Below are positions 8,399 through 17,416 of a stretch of DNA of 61,346 nt, piece by piece; position 1 is the first letter of the stretch; every line of letters begins with the position of its first letter. Source of the DNA: Holophaga sp. (GTDB lineage: Bacteria; Acidobacteriota; Holophagae; Holophagales; Holophagaceae). The stretch is from the NCBI GenBank assembly GCA_016715205.1, contig JADKBC010000014.1, positions 1-61,346 on the forward strand, in the 5' to 3' direction. The notes under the pieces were generated by a model. The model was not told the origin of the DNA. It ran no database searches and was given only the letters and a program-made list of their open reading frames with translations. A program made the position numbers and the translations under genes.

Positions 8399-10288
8399 TT
8401 AAACGAGGTGTTCCTTCTTCTCGGTGAGCAGGGAAACCACCACGAGTACCAAGAAGCTCAGGGGAATGGAAACGATGCCTGGGTTATCAAAGGGGATGGG
8501 TGCCCGTGCCGGATCCAGGCCGAATTGCTTGAAGATGCTGGGGGAAAGGGCGATGAGCGTCAGAGAACTGATGACGCCCACGCCGATGGAAGCGGCGATG
8601 CCCTTGGCGGTGGTGCGCTTCCAGAACAGGAGCATCACGATGGCTGGCAGATTGGCGCTGGCGGCCACGGCGAAGGCGAGCCCCACGAGGAAGCTCACAT
8701 TCTGTCCCTCGAAAATGATGCCCAACATGATGGCCACGATGCCCACCGCAAAGGCGGCGATGCGTCCCGCGCGGACCTTCTGCTTTTCATTCATCTTGAT
8801 ATTGCCAAAGCGGTCCATGAGATCGTGGGCCACGGCGCCCGAGGCCGCCACGATGAGTCCTGCCACGGTGCCCAAAACAGTGGCAAAGGCGATGGCGGAA
8901 ATCACGGCAAAGAGGAAGGTGCCGAAGGACTTGGCCAGGAGTGGCGCGGACATGTTGTTGTCCAGGGGGTTGATCACGCCATTGACCATGGCGCCCAGGC
9001 CCATGTAGAGCGTAAGCAAGTAGAAGAAGCCGATGGCGGCGATGGCCACGATGGTGGATTTACGCGCAGCAGCGGGGCTGGCCACGGTGTAGTAGCGGAT
9101 GAGGATGTGCGGCAGCGCTGCCGTGCCCAGGAAGAGGGCGAGCATCAGGCTGATGAAGTCCATCCGTTCCAGCCAGGTGCCTTCGATCTTGAACTTGGCA
9201 CCGGGGCGCAGAATCTTATTGCCGGTGGTGGTATAGGCGTAGTGGACGGAAACCTCGGCGCCGCTGGCGTCCTTCAGCTTGGCAATCTTCCACTGCTGGA
9301 TCTTGGTGTCCTTGGCCCCGATCTTGGCAAGGAAACTGAAGGGGCCCACGGGGCCGGTTTTGGCTGTGGGGCTGGCGTCGCCGTTGATGGCAACCAGCGA
9401 TCCCACCTGGCGCAGCTTGGCGTCTGGCTCACCGTTGATGAGCTTGGGTTGTCCCGGGATCTGGGATTCCCACTGGCATTCCTTGAGGACCGGTTTGCCA
9501 GCGCTTTCGGTCTTCATCCACCAGGAGGCTTTGCCATCCTTGGTGAGTTTTACGAAGGTGTGATCCTTCACCACCTTGGATTCCACGTGGGTCCAGGTTG
9601 GATCCATTGGAATCACCTTGTTTTCTGCCACCATGGCCGCGAGCTCGGCATAGGCGTGGAAGGGTACCCGGCCGCCCTGGTCAGGCTGGGTGCTAAGCCC
9701 ACGAACCAGCAGTGCAATGGTTACGACCAGGGAGAACACGATAAGCAGACCTCCCTTGAGGAACTGCACGTAGGTGGTGGAGGTCATCCCCGCCGTGGCC
9801 ACGATGATGATCACCACGGCACCCACGATGATCACGCCCGCGGCGTGGGGCAAGCCCAGCAGGGGCTGCACCAGCACTCCCGCGCCGACCATCTGCGGGA
9901 TCAGGTAGCACAGAGAGACGATGAGCGTGCTGATGGCGGCCATGAGCTTGATGCTCTTGGAATTGAACTTGGCATCCACCGCATCGGTGAAGGTGTACTT
10001 GCCCAGGCGTTTCATGGGCTCGGCCACCACGAACAGCGCCACCATCCAACCCGCCAGGTACCCGATGGAATACAAAAAGCCATCGTAGCCGCTGGTGGCG
10101 ATCATGCCGCAGATGCCCAGGAAGGAAGCTGCGGAAAGATAATCACCCGCGAAAGCGATGCCGTTCACGCCCCAATGGATCTGGCCGCCCGCGGCGTAGT
10201 AGCCGCTGGCGGATTTGGTTTTGGCACCGTAGTAGAAGGAGAGCCCAAGCACGAAGCCCACAAAAGCGAGAAAGATGACGATGGCCAT
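8399..10288 (-). CDS. actP: Cation/acetate symporter, ActP-like sodium:solute symporter with large hydrophilic insert
   Basis: 629 residues, longer than the usual ~550 for ActP. Solute:sodium symporter signatures are clear: the AGDYLSAASFLGICGMIA segment near 47-64, GYLAGWMVALFVVAEPMKRLGKYTFTDAV, and multiple membrane helices. A hydrophilic stretch of about 175 residues (about 200-375) sits between two membrane segments and explains the extra length. The start is 1 base beyond the stop of the upstream DUF485 gene, the usual partner order (yjcH-actP), so the two are translationally coupled. The expected role is uptake of acetate or other short monocarboxylates across the inner membrane. acs lies about 5 kb away, not in the same operon. 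Confidence 0.9.
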   Translation of the reverse strand: MAIVIFLAFVGFVLGLSFYYGAKTKSASGYYAAGGQIHWGVNGIAFAGDYLSAASFLGICGMIATSGYDGFLYSIGYLAGWMVALFVVAEPMKRLGKYTFTDAVDAKFNSKSIKLMAAISTLIVSLCYLIPQMVGAGVLVQPLLGLPHAAGVIIVGAVVIIIVATAGMTSTTYVQFLKGGLLIVFSLVVTIALLVRGLSTQPDQGGRVPFHAYAELAAMVAENKVIPMDPTWTHVESKVVKDHTFVKLTKDGKASWWMKTESAGKPVLKECQWESQIPGQPKLINGEPDAKLRQVGSLVAINGDASPTAKTGPVGPFSFLAKIGAKDTKIQQWKIAKLKDASGAEVSVHYAYTTTGNKILRPGAKFKIEGTWLERMDFISLMLALFLGTAALPHILIRYYTVASPAAARKSTIVAIAAIGFFYLLTLYMGLGAMVNGVINPLDNNMSAPLLAKSFGTFLFAVISAIAFATVLGTVAGLIVAASGAVAHDLMDRFGNIKMNEKQKVRAGRIAAFAVGIVAIMLGIIFEGQNVSFLVGLAFAVAASANLPAIVMLLFWKRTTAKGIAASIGVGVISSLTLIALSPSIFKQFGLDPARAPIPFDNPGIVSIPLSFLVLVVVSLLTEKKEHLV

Positions 10289-10289
10289 G

Positions 10290-10579
10290 TCACTTCACCT
10301 CTTCGCTGCGGGTGGCGGTCAGCTCCGCTTCCTTTTTCCCGCACAGGTGGTTGTAAACCAGGGCGAGGATGAGGGCGAAGATGATCAGGAAGAAGCCGTA
10401 CACCACGGCCAGATTGAGGCCCCAAAGCACTTCGGCCTCCATGAGTGCGGGTCGCGCGATGTTGATGGCCACGAAACCGACATAAATGAGGGCATAGAGC
10501 AGGAACATCCAGGTCCCGATCCGCGTTTTGTAGGGGAAGCAGCATCCTTCCCGCTTTGTTGAGCAGGTTCATGGAACAT
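10290..10579 (-). pseudogene. DUF485 (YjcH-like) small membrane protein, frameshifted
   Basis: Small two-helix membrane partner of ActP-type symporters. The C-terminal part (72 aa from an ATG at 10508, TWMFLLYALIYVGF onward) is in one frame. The N-terminus (MFHEPAQQSGKDAASP) is in another, beginning at an ATG at 10579 that has a strong AGGAG site 5 bases upstream. The frames join at the GGGG run (plus strand) at 10533-10536. One extra base there would give ...DAASPYKTRIGTW... and an uninterrupted 96-residue protein, the normal family length. The gene is either genuinely frameshifted or affected by a homopolymer error. If the shift is real, only a short form from 10508, without a clear ribosome site, could be made. 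Confidence 0.75.
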
Positions 10580-10670
10580 ATGCACTCCTGGAAGGAACTG
10601 GGGAAGGGCGGGCCCGTTCAGGCCAAGGCTGAGAGTTGCTCAAGCAGGTTGAGGGTGGAACTTGATCTTG

Positions 10671-11609
10671 TCAACTACTCAACTGCGTCAGGTAGTGATC
10701 CACGGCGTAGTCCATCCAACGATGGGTTCCCGTGGGGGTGTTCCCCACGTACCCGCAATGCCCACCATGGGCTTCGATGTGGCGATGCACGGACGAAGAA
10801 GCCATCCCCAGGTCGGAGGCCGGAGCAAAAGGATCGTCTTCGCTGGTCAGCAGCACCAAAGGTGTTTGGACCGTGGCCAGATGGGGGCCACAACTGGATT
10901 GGGCGTAGTAGTCGGCTCGATCTCGAAAGCCACTTTGGGGCGCGGTGTAGGCCTCGTCGAAATCCCGCAGAGTTCGCATGGGCGGCAGAGTCGGTGCTCC
11001 GGGACAGCCTCGCACATGCTCCCGGAGCAGGTTCAGAAAACGGCGATCATAAAGACGATTCACCCCTCGGATCAGCCGCTGAGAGCAGGCCTCCAAATCC
11101 CCCGGTGGATTGATCGCAATGGCCGCGTCTGGCTGCGCCAGGTGGTGGTCCCGGCCCAGCAGGAGCACCAGCATGGCGGCACTGAGGGAAAAACCCACGG
11201 TCACGATGCGTTGCCCCGGGAAACGCTGGCGTGCGTAGCCCACTACCGCCGCCACATCCGCGGTGGAACCGCAGTGGTAGGGCTTCCGGGCCAAGCCTCG
11301 CCCTAGGCCCGCCCCGCGATGGTTGACGGCGATGAGGCCATGTCCCCGGTTTGCAGCCAGCACCGCGTTGCGTCGGAGATAGGAGGAATTCGCATGGCCG
11401 CCCAGGCCGTGCAGAAGCACCAACACCGTACCCGAATTCCCGGGCAGCACTTCGAGTCGGAGGGTCTCGCCCGGTTCCAGGTTTACGTAACCCGGCACCC
11501 ACGGTAGATCCGGGCAGTGGGACTTCCATACATGGGAAAGGATCGTTTGGGCGTGGGGGCCAGGGGCCCAAGGAACTGGCACGAAGGGGGCAGGGTTGGC
11601 GATATCCAT
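10671..11609 (-). CDS. YheT-like alpha/beta hydrolase
   Basis: 312 residues with the COG0429/YheT layout. The oxyanion region is LVLLHGLGGHANSSYLR near 63-79, followed by NHRGAG. The nucleophile elbow is GFSLSA (the family usually has GFSLGG). A charge-relay Asp lies in SEDDPFAP and a His in HGGHCGY near the C-terminus. The catalytic triad is therefore present with a slightly unusual elbow (second Gly to Ser). The substrate is probably a small ester or lipid; the family is poorly characterised. It is transcribed away from the symporter genes and lies 49 bases beyond a beta-barrel gene on the same strand. Confidence 0.85.
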   Translation of the reverse strand: MDIANPAPFVPVPWAPGPHAQTILSHVWKSHCPDLPWVPGYVNLEPGETLRLEVLPGNSGTVLVLLHGLGGHANSSYLRRNAVLAANRGHGLIAVNHRGAGLGRGLARKPYHCGSTADVAAVVGYARQRFPGQRIVTVGFSLSAAMLVLLLGRDHHLAQPDAAIAINPPGDLEACSQRLIRGVNRLYDRRFLNLLREHVRGCPGAPTLPPMRTLRDFDEAYTAPQSGFRDRADYYAQSSCGPHLATVQTPLVLLTSEDDPFAPASDLGMASSSVHRHIEAHGGHCGYVGNTPTGTHRWMDYAVDHYLTQLSS

Positions 11610-11658
11610 GATGTGAACCAGGATAGCGGGCCGCCTGTCGAAGCTGCCCCTTTGGCGA

Positions 11659-12279
11659 TCAGGGCCTCACTACGACACCAACCGTTACCCGGGTTCGATT
11701 GAAGCTATGCCGATCAAAGAAATCACTGAGAAAAGCCGCTGCCACTCGGCCTTCGCAGGACAGGTGGGCGTTGAAGCGATACCCGATCCCTCCGGAAAGG
11801 GTGCCCCCAAGATAGGAGCCTTCCACATAATCCGGTCGCCAAGTCGCGATGGAACCACTATCCAGGTTTGGAGTTGATTCCTGGTGGTGGTGCACACCAA
11901 TCCCCAAGGTCCATAGCCAACCCCGGGCTGGAGTGGGCCCTGTGTTCCAGAGAATTTCGTAAGAGATGGCGGTGAAACTGACCTTGGTGTGGGCCCGGAC
12001 GGGCTGGGAGTCACTGGTGTAGCCAAAGATCTGCGCGTAGTTGGCCGTGCCGCTGTCGAGCCGGATGCGCCCTTGGATCGGCTGGTCCCGGGCCACATGG
12101 AGCAGTAGGCCGAATTCGTAGCAGGTCCCAACCTCGTTCAGATGGCCGAGGCCGAGGCCGAAGCCTACGATCGATCCCAGGGGCTCGACAGGTTGAGCGA
12201 ACAGAGCAGGGGCCAGCGTCAGGGCCGGGAGGAGCCGCCAGAATGGCCGAATCCCGTTCAATGACAGGCGAGGGATCAT
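11659..12279 (-). CDS. Small outer-membrane beta-barrel-like protein
   Basis: 206 residues. The basic N-terminus (MIPRLSLNGIRPFWRLL) and hydrophobic stretch ending ALFAQ look like a Sec signal peptide. The rest alternates polar and hydrophobic residues, is Gly-rich, and ends in a strand (TRVTVGVVVRP). No enzyme motif was seen. Its architecture resembles the other barrel gene at 13770, though the two do not align obviously. Function unknown; placement in the outer membrane is inferred. Confidence 0.6.
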   Translation of the reverse strand: MIPRLSLNGIRPFWRLLPALTLAPALFAQPVEPLGSIVGFGLGLGHLNEVGTCYEFGLLLHVARDQPIQGRIRLDSGTANYAQIFGYTSDSQPVRAHTKVSFTAISYEILWNTGPTPARGWLWTLGIGVHHHQESTPNLDSGSIATWRPDYVEGSYLGGTLSGGIGYRFNAHLSCEGRVAAAFLSDFFDRHSFNRTRVTVGVVVRP

Positions 12280-12446
12280 GGGATCCTCCCGGTTGTGGAT
12301 GGGTTTCCCTCAGTGTAGAAGGTACGTCAAAAGAAACATCTGCAGCCCATGGCGACTGTTTTTTTTGGGGTGGGATTGCAACGAAAACCAGGGGTGGTTG
12401 CTTGGGCACATTGCGCACCCCGTCCTTCCATGGTTCAACAGAGGTT

Positions 12447-13730
12447 ATGGATTCCCTTCTGCCCTTACTCAATTTGCTGCTTGATTCCTGCACGAAAGGT
12501 TTTCCCCAAGATCATGGCGCTGTGAGGTTGGGAAACGTCGGCACCCAGGGCTGGAATTTGTTTCGGGGAGAACTGGGCAGCCCGGTGGCCATCTTGCGTC
12601 GGGAGGTGATGGAGGAGAATGCCCGCTGGATGCAGGATTTCCTGGCCCGGTGCGGGGCGAGCCTCTGTCCCCACGGCAAGACCACCATGGCCCCGCAGCT
12701 CTTTCAGCGCCAGGTGGCGGCCGGTGCCTGGGGCATCACCCTGGCCACGCCCCAACAAGCGCAGGTTGCCTTTGCCCATGGCATCCAGCGGGTAATGCTG
12801 GCCAACGAGGTGGTGGATCCGGCGTCCCTGCGGGGGCTTGCGGCCACCCTTAACCTGGATCCGGAGCGGGACTTGGCGGTATTCGCGGATAGCCCGGAAA
12901 GTGTGGCCCGAATGGAGGCCCATTGGTGCGGAGCCCGCCCACTGACGGTGCTAGTGGAAACCGGAATCATCGGTGGTCGCTGCGGCGCGCGCGGCTTACA
13001 GACAGCCCTGTCCGTTGCCCGAGCCATCAAAGCCGCTCATCACCTGCGTCTGGCTGGCGTGGCCTGTTATGAGGGCATTGTCCTTTCCCAGCATGCCGAA
13101 CAGGATCGTCTTGCGGTGAACGAATGGCTGGAGGATCTGGCCACCTTGGCCCGGCAGTGCGATGGCGAACATTTGTTCGAGGCGGAGGAAATCATCCTCA
13201 GTGCCGGGGGCAGCGCCTACTTCGATCTGGTGGCCAAGGTCCTGAATGCCGTAAGGTTGAGCCGCCCCACCCGAGTGCTCCTGCGCAGCGGCTGCTATTT
13301 GACCCATGACGCAGGGCATTACCAGCGGCTTGTGGCGCTGCTCGAAGGCCGCCTGGACCGCGCATGGAAGCCCCAGGGACACCTGGCGCCCGCGCTGGAA
13401 GTGTGGGCACGCGTTTTGTCGCGGCCGGAGCCCGGGCTGGCCTTCTTGGATGCGGGCAAGCGCGATCTGCCCCAGGATCTGGGCTTGCCCCGACCCGCCC
13501 GCTGGGTGCGGCCCGGCGGAGCCGTAGTGTCTTGTCCTGGGGAATGGCGCCTGGTTAGCCTCTACGACCAGCACGCCCGGCTGGAACTACCCGCCAATGC
13601 GGATCTTCAGGTGGGAGATCTGGTGGGCTTGGCTGTCAGCCACCCCTGCACCACCTTCGATAAATGGGGCGTGATCTTCGAAATGGACGAGGCGGGTCAG
13701 GTGCTGGGGGCAGTCAAGACCTGTTTCTGA
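12447..13730 (+). CDS. D-serine dehydratase/D-threonine aldolase-like PLP enzyme (alanine racemase N-terminal fold)
   Basis: 427 residues from the ATG at 12447, which has a close GAGG just upstream. The frame stays open to 12243 but the extension has no recognisable domain. The PLP lysine is K78 in CPHGKTTMAP, followed by GITLATPQQA, typical of COG3616 (amino-acid deaminase / D-threonine aldolase). VETGIIGGRCGAR, GVACYEGI and the C-terminal metal-site region (SHPCTTFDKW) fit the family. Likely reaction: PLP- and metal-dependent cleavage or dehydration of a D-hydroxy-amino acid. The exact substrate is not decidable. Its start region is divergent from the barrel gene at 11659. Confidence 0.8.
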   Translation: MDSLLPLLNLLLDSCTKGFPQDHGAVRLGNVGTQGWNLFRGELGSPVAILRREVMEENARWMQDFLARCGASLCPHGKTTMAPQLFQRQVAAGAWGITLATPQQAQVAFAHGIQRVMLANEVVDPASLRGLAATLNLDPERDLAVFADSPESVARMEAHWCGARPLTVLVETGIIGGRCGARGLQTALSVARAIKAAHHLRLAGVACYEGIVLSQHAEQDRLAVNEWLEDLATLARQCDGEHLFEAEEIILSAGGSAYFDLVAKVLNAVRLSRPTRVLLRSGCYLTHDAGHYQRLVALLEGRLDRAWKPQGHLAPALEVWARVLSRPEPGLAFLDAGKRDLPQDLGLPRPARWVRPGGAVVSCPGEWRLVSLYDQHARLELPANADLQVGDLVGLAVSHPCTTFDKWGVIFEMDEAGQVLGAVKTCF

Positions 13731-13769
13731 CCTATACTGAATACAACCCTTTCCATTTCAGGAGCTACC

Positions 13770-14402
13770 ATGCGACACGGTTTGTTAATTCTTGCCCTTA
13801 TTGCTGGATCCAGCGCCATAGCCCAGGACGTGCGGATCAACGGTGGATTGCAGGTAGGGCTCGCGCTCCCCACAGGTGATTTCGCCACTAAGACGATCAG
13901 CACGACCTGGGGTGATGAATACCAGGGGGCCAATGATGGTTTAGGGCTCCACTTCGGTGGGCACCTGGATTTCAATTTCAATCCTCACCACCAGTTCCGA
14001 CTGCATGGCACCGTGCATGGCTTTGCGAGCAAGGAACAACGAGTCTATCCCTACGGAGGCTACAGCAGCGAAACCCTCCAGAATGGGTTCGGGATTTTGC
14101 AGTTTGGCGGCGATTACGTCATCAATCTGGGAACGCCCTCCAAGGGCGCCTATTTTTTGGCGGGGTTAAATCTCAATCAAGTAACCAAAACCTTGAAGGT
14201 TTCAGGCTACGAAGATGAATCTGCCACACAGTCTGGCCGCATGGGGGTTCGGATCGGCGCGGGCTACACCATCAACCGCATCGTCAGTCTGGAAGGGCAG
14301 ATAAACAGCGTGTCGGTGGATGCCAAAGGTGTGGATGGGTTCGGCCTTGATTCCCTGACCTGGGTTTCGTTTACGGCGGTTTTCCGGTTTGGAAGGCCCT
14401 AG
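13770..14402 (+). CDS. Outer-membrane beta-barrel-like protein with signal peptide
   Basis: 210 residues. The signal peptide is clear (MRHGLLILALIAGSSAIAQ). The mature part consists of alternating amphipathic strands rich in Gly, Tyr and Phe (GLGLHFGGHLDFNFN, GAYFLAGLNLNQ) and ends in an aromatic C-terminal strand (VSFTAVFRFGRP). This pattern fits an eight-to-ten-strand barrel such as OmpW or OmpA-N-like proteins. An AGGAG ribosome site lies 5 bases before the ATG. No specific family is recognised. Confidence 0.65.
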   Translation: MRHGLLILALIAGSSAIAQDVRINGGLQVGLALPTGDFATKTISTTWGDEYQGANDGLGLHFGGHLDFNFNPHHQFRLHGTVHGFASKEQRVYPYGGYSSETLQNGFGILQFGGDYVINLGTPSKGAYFLAGLNLNQVTKTLKVSGYEDESATQSGRMGVRIGAGYTINRIVSLEGQINSVSVDAKGVDGFGLDSLTWVSFTAVFRFGRP

Positions 14403-14406
14403 CACC

Positions 14407-15346
14407 TTGCCTGCGGAAGTCCTTTCCAGTCGATCTTCGGTAACCGGCATCGCCTGTTGCTGGTCCGTTCCGGGCGGGCTGCCCGCTGAAGGGCCCGCGC
14501 CTGCAGCGGTGTTCTTTCTGAATGGCATTGGGCTGGATCAGGACGGCTTTCGGGAGGTGCTCCAGGCCCCAGAACTGGAGCGGCCCCGCTATCTCTATCG
14601 AAACTGCCTCCATGTGGCGCTGACGGTACCAGGATTTGAAGATGCACCGGACCGGGCGCCTGAAGCTCCCCTTGGCATGGTCGAGCAGGGACGGCGGGTG
14701 GCAGCCTTCCTGGGCGAGTTTCTGGCGCAGCATCCTGCCCTGGACGTGATCTTACGGGTTTTCCTTCGGCAGCGATCTGGCTGTAGAAGTGCTGCCTTGG
14801 CTCGGATCCGAGGTGCCGCTGTCCCGCGTGATCCTCACTGAGATGAATGTGAACGCGCACTCCTGCTTCATCACCAGCCGCCTTGCGGCCTCCTACACCG
14901 CGACCAAGCGCGAAGGCCCGGCGCGGAATCAGGAGGCTCACAAAGGTTTTGTATCCCTGGTGGTGAAGGCCAACACCGAGGGGCGCATCAGCGACAGCTT
15001 GATGCAGGACATGGCTGTGTATTTCCGGACCATTGCCAAGAAGGATTGGGCTCAATTGGCTCGGAGTGCCCAGGAGGCCTCCCAGGATCCCGAGGCTCGG
15101 GTGGCGCAGTTCCTTGGCCTAACCGCCGAGCATCCACGCACGCAGTTCGACCTCGTATTTTCAGATCCGGAGGACCTTCGGATTTTCCACCGCCGCGTGG
15201 AAACTTGGGGGGGAAAGCTCGGGCAAGTCCGGATCCTGGATGCCACGGCCCACGAGCATTTCCATCACATGAGCCGGGCCGGCGTTCTGGAAAACCTCGG
15301 CGGAAGGCAATCGCCGGGTGGCGGCCTTCCGGGGCTTTTTCCCTGA
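14407..15346 (+). pseudogene. Alpha/beta hydrolase interrupted by a one-base frameshift
   Basis: The first part reads from a TTG at 14407 (GGAAGG upstream; a TTG at 14389 also fits) to HPALDVI. The second part continues in the next frame as YGFSFGSDLAVEVLPWLG and on to 15346. The GFSFG nucleophile elbow is reconstituted only if one T at 14752-14753 is removed. Doing so gives a single protein of about 312 residues with a C-terminal His region (TAHEHFHHMSR). The two frames overlap for about 90 bases, but neither alone has a complete hydrolase fold. Whether the shift is biological or an assembly error is unresolved. Specific function unknown. Confidence 0.65.
15301..15340 (+). terminator. Terminator-like hairpin at the 3' end of the frameshifted hydrolase
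   Basis: 8-bp stem CGGAAGGC (15301-15308) / GCCTTCCG (15324-15331), then GGGC and TTTTT. It overlaps the last codons of the hydrolase frame and lies in the gap between convergent genes, where it could also act on acs transcripts. Confidence 0.5.
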
Positions 15347-15357
15347 ATCAGGTGGAA

Positions 15358-17334
15358 TCAATCCGCCAAGGTGGATAGGTCGCCTGGATCTTCACCCATT
15401 TCCACGGCCTTGAGGAAGCGGCGCACGATCTTGCCCGAGCGGGTCTTGGGCAGGGACGTGCGCACTTCAATATCCGCGGGCATGGCGATGGGGCCGAGGT
15501 CCTGGCGCACGTGATCCTTGAGAGATGCGATGAGGCCTGGGCCCTTTTCGATGCCGGGTCGCAGCACCACGAAGGCCTTGATGCGCTCGCCCTTCACGGG
15601 ATCGGGCAGGCCGATCACGGCGGATTCGGCCACGGCGGGGTGGCGGATCAGGGAACTTTCTACGTCGGCGGTGCCGATGCGGTGCCCGGCCACATTCATC
15701 ACGTCGTCGCTGCGTCCTAGCACGGCGAAATAGCCATCCTTGTCGCGCACGGCGATATCTCCCGCGGTATAGACGCCCCCCGGAATCTGGCTCCAGTATT
15801 TTTCGTAGCGCGGGTGGTCGTTCCACACGGTACGCATCATGTAGGGCAGGGGCTTTCGCAGAATCAACAATCCGCCGTGACCATCCGCCACGGGATGCCC
15901 CTGGGCATCCACCACCTCGGCCACCACGCCGGGCAGGGGCTTGCCCACCTTGCCGGGCCGGGCGTCGAAAGTGGGCAAAGTGCCCAGCACCGGTGCGGCG
16001 ATTTCCGTTTGCCACCAGTTGTCCACCACCATGCCGTGGCTCTGTCCCACTAGGTTTTTCTGGGCCCACAGATGTGCCTCGGGATTGAGGGGCTCGCCCG
16101 CGCAGGCGATGAGGCGCAGTCGGGAGAGATCAAATTTTGCGGGTGCTTCGGCGCCATGGCTCATCCACATGCGCACGGCGGTGGGGGCGGTGAACATGAG
16201 GTTGACGCCGAAACGTTCACACAGTTCCCAGGTCACATCGGGGCTGGGATAGTCCGGTACGCCCTCGCGGCAGAAGATGGTGGCCCCGCAGGACAAGGGC
16301 CCGTAAACGATAAAGGAATGCCCCACGATCCAGCCGATGTCCGAGGTGCTCCAGTAGATATCGCGCTCGGTGATCTGGAAGAATGCCTTGGCGAGGTACG
16401 TGGTGCCCACCAGGTAACCGCCCGTGGTGTGCACGATGCCCTTGGGTTTGCCCGTGGTGCCCGAAGTGTAAAGGATGAAAAGCGGTTCCTCGCTGTCCAT
16501 GGGCTCGGGTTCGCAATGGATGGCCCGGGCCTCCTGAATGTCGTAGAAGTCATGCTCACGCTCGGATTCAAAGGTGTAGGGCTCATCGCCCGGGCGGGAA
16601 CCGCGGCGGTGCACGATGATGTGCTCCACGAAAAAGAGTTCGCGGACGGCTTCGTCCACCGTGGGTTTGAGGGGCACTTTCTTGCCGCGGCGATAGGTGA
16701 AGTCGGAGACCACCACCACCTTGGCGTGGCAATCCTCGATGCGGGAGCGCAGGGCCTGGGTGCCCATGCCCGCATACACCACCGAGTGGATGGCGCCGAT
16801 CCGGGCGCAGGCGAGCATGGTGATCACGCCTTCGGGGGTGAGCGGCATGTAGATGATCACGCGGTCGCCCTTGGCCACGCCGAGGTTCTTGAGCGTATTG
16901 GCAAAGCGATTCACTTCGCGGTAAAGGCGACCATAGGTGTAGGCGTGCTCTTCGCCGTCTTCACCCACCCAGATCAGGGCGGCCTTGTTTCGGCGGTCGG
17001 AGTAGACATGGCGGTCGATGCAGTTGACCGTCACATTGAGCTTTCCCCCCAGGAACCAGGCGTGCTTGGGTGGGTCGAACTCGCAGACCTTGGTGAAGGG
17101 CTCGATCCAGTCCACCAGCTTGGCCCGCTCGGCCCAGAAGTCTTCCGGAGCCTCCAGGGCATGGGCGCGCTCGATGGCGTCGTTGGCCAAGTAGGCCTGG
17201 CGGGAAAGCCAGATGGGGGCGGGGATCACGTTTTCATCCTTTTGGAGGCGCCGGATGGCGGCCTGCTGGGATTCGCTGAGCGGAGCCTCAGCTTCCTCAA
17301 AGGAAGGCACGGGGATAGGGAGTTCTTCGGCCAT
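15358..17334 (-). CDS. acs: Acetyl-CoA synthetase (acetate-CoA ligase)
   Basis: 658 residues, the usual length. It catalyses acetate + ATP + CoA to acetyl-CoA through acetyl-AMP in the cytoplasm. Adenylate-forming motifs are all present: YTSGTTGKPKGIVHT (P-loop-like), the DNWWQTE region, YFAVLGRSDDVMNVAGHRIG (hinge), and PKTRSGKIVRRFLKA, with the catalytic Lys that is often controlled by acetylation. The HTTGGYLVGT segment differs slightly from the common HTTGGYL(L)YA form, so propionate activity is possible. It may work with the ActP- and SatP-type transporters encoded elsewhere in the window. No operon partner was seen. Confidence 0.9.
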   Translation of the reverse strand: MAEELPIPVPSFEEAEAPLSESQQAAIRRLQKDENVIPAPIWLSRQAYLANDAIERAHALEAPEDFWAERAKLVDWIEPFTKVCEFDPPKHAWFLGGKLNVTVNCIDRHVYSDRRNKAALIWVGEDGEEHAYTYGRLYREVNRFANTLKNLGVAKGDRVIIYMPLTPEGVITMLACARIGAIHSVVYAGMGTQALRSRIEDCHAKVVVVSDFTYRRGKKVPLKPTVDEAVRELFFVEHIIVHRRGSRPGDEPYTFESEREHDFYDIQEARAIHCEPEPMDSEEPLFILYTSGTTGKPKGIVHTTGGYLVGTTYLAKAFFQITERDIYWSTSDIGWIVGHSFIVYGPLSCGATIFCREGVPDYPSPDVTWELCERFGVNLMFTAPTAVRMWMSHGAEAPAKFDLSRLRLIACAGEPLNPEAHLWAQKNLVGQSHGMVVDNWWQTEIAAPVLGTLPTFDARPGKVGKPLPGVVAEVVDAQGHPVADGHGGLLILRKPLPYMMRTVWNDHPRYEKYWSQIPGGVYTAGDIAVRDKDGYFAVLGRSDDVMNVAGHRIGTADVESSLIRHPAVAESAVIGLPDPVKGERIKAFVVLRPGIEKGPGLIASLKDHVRQDLGPIAMPADIEVRTSLPKTRSGKIVRRFLKAVEMGEDPGDLSTLAD

Positions 17335-17416
17335 GGCGCGATTCTCCTGATTTCGTTATGAGATGCCTTATTCGTCTCGGCATTTTGAAAATACTTAGCA
17401 ATCCGATCGGAAAACG

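Noticed and set aside
8084..10372. 762-residue reading frame antisense to actP and the PHP fusion gene
   Set aside because: Low-complexity His/Gly/Asp-rich product with no domain, opposite two clear genes; an effect of GC-biased third positions.
12359..12366. T8 run as a terminator
   Set aside because: No stem precedes it on either strand.
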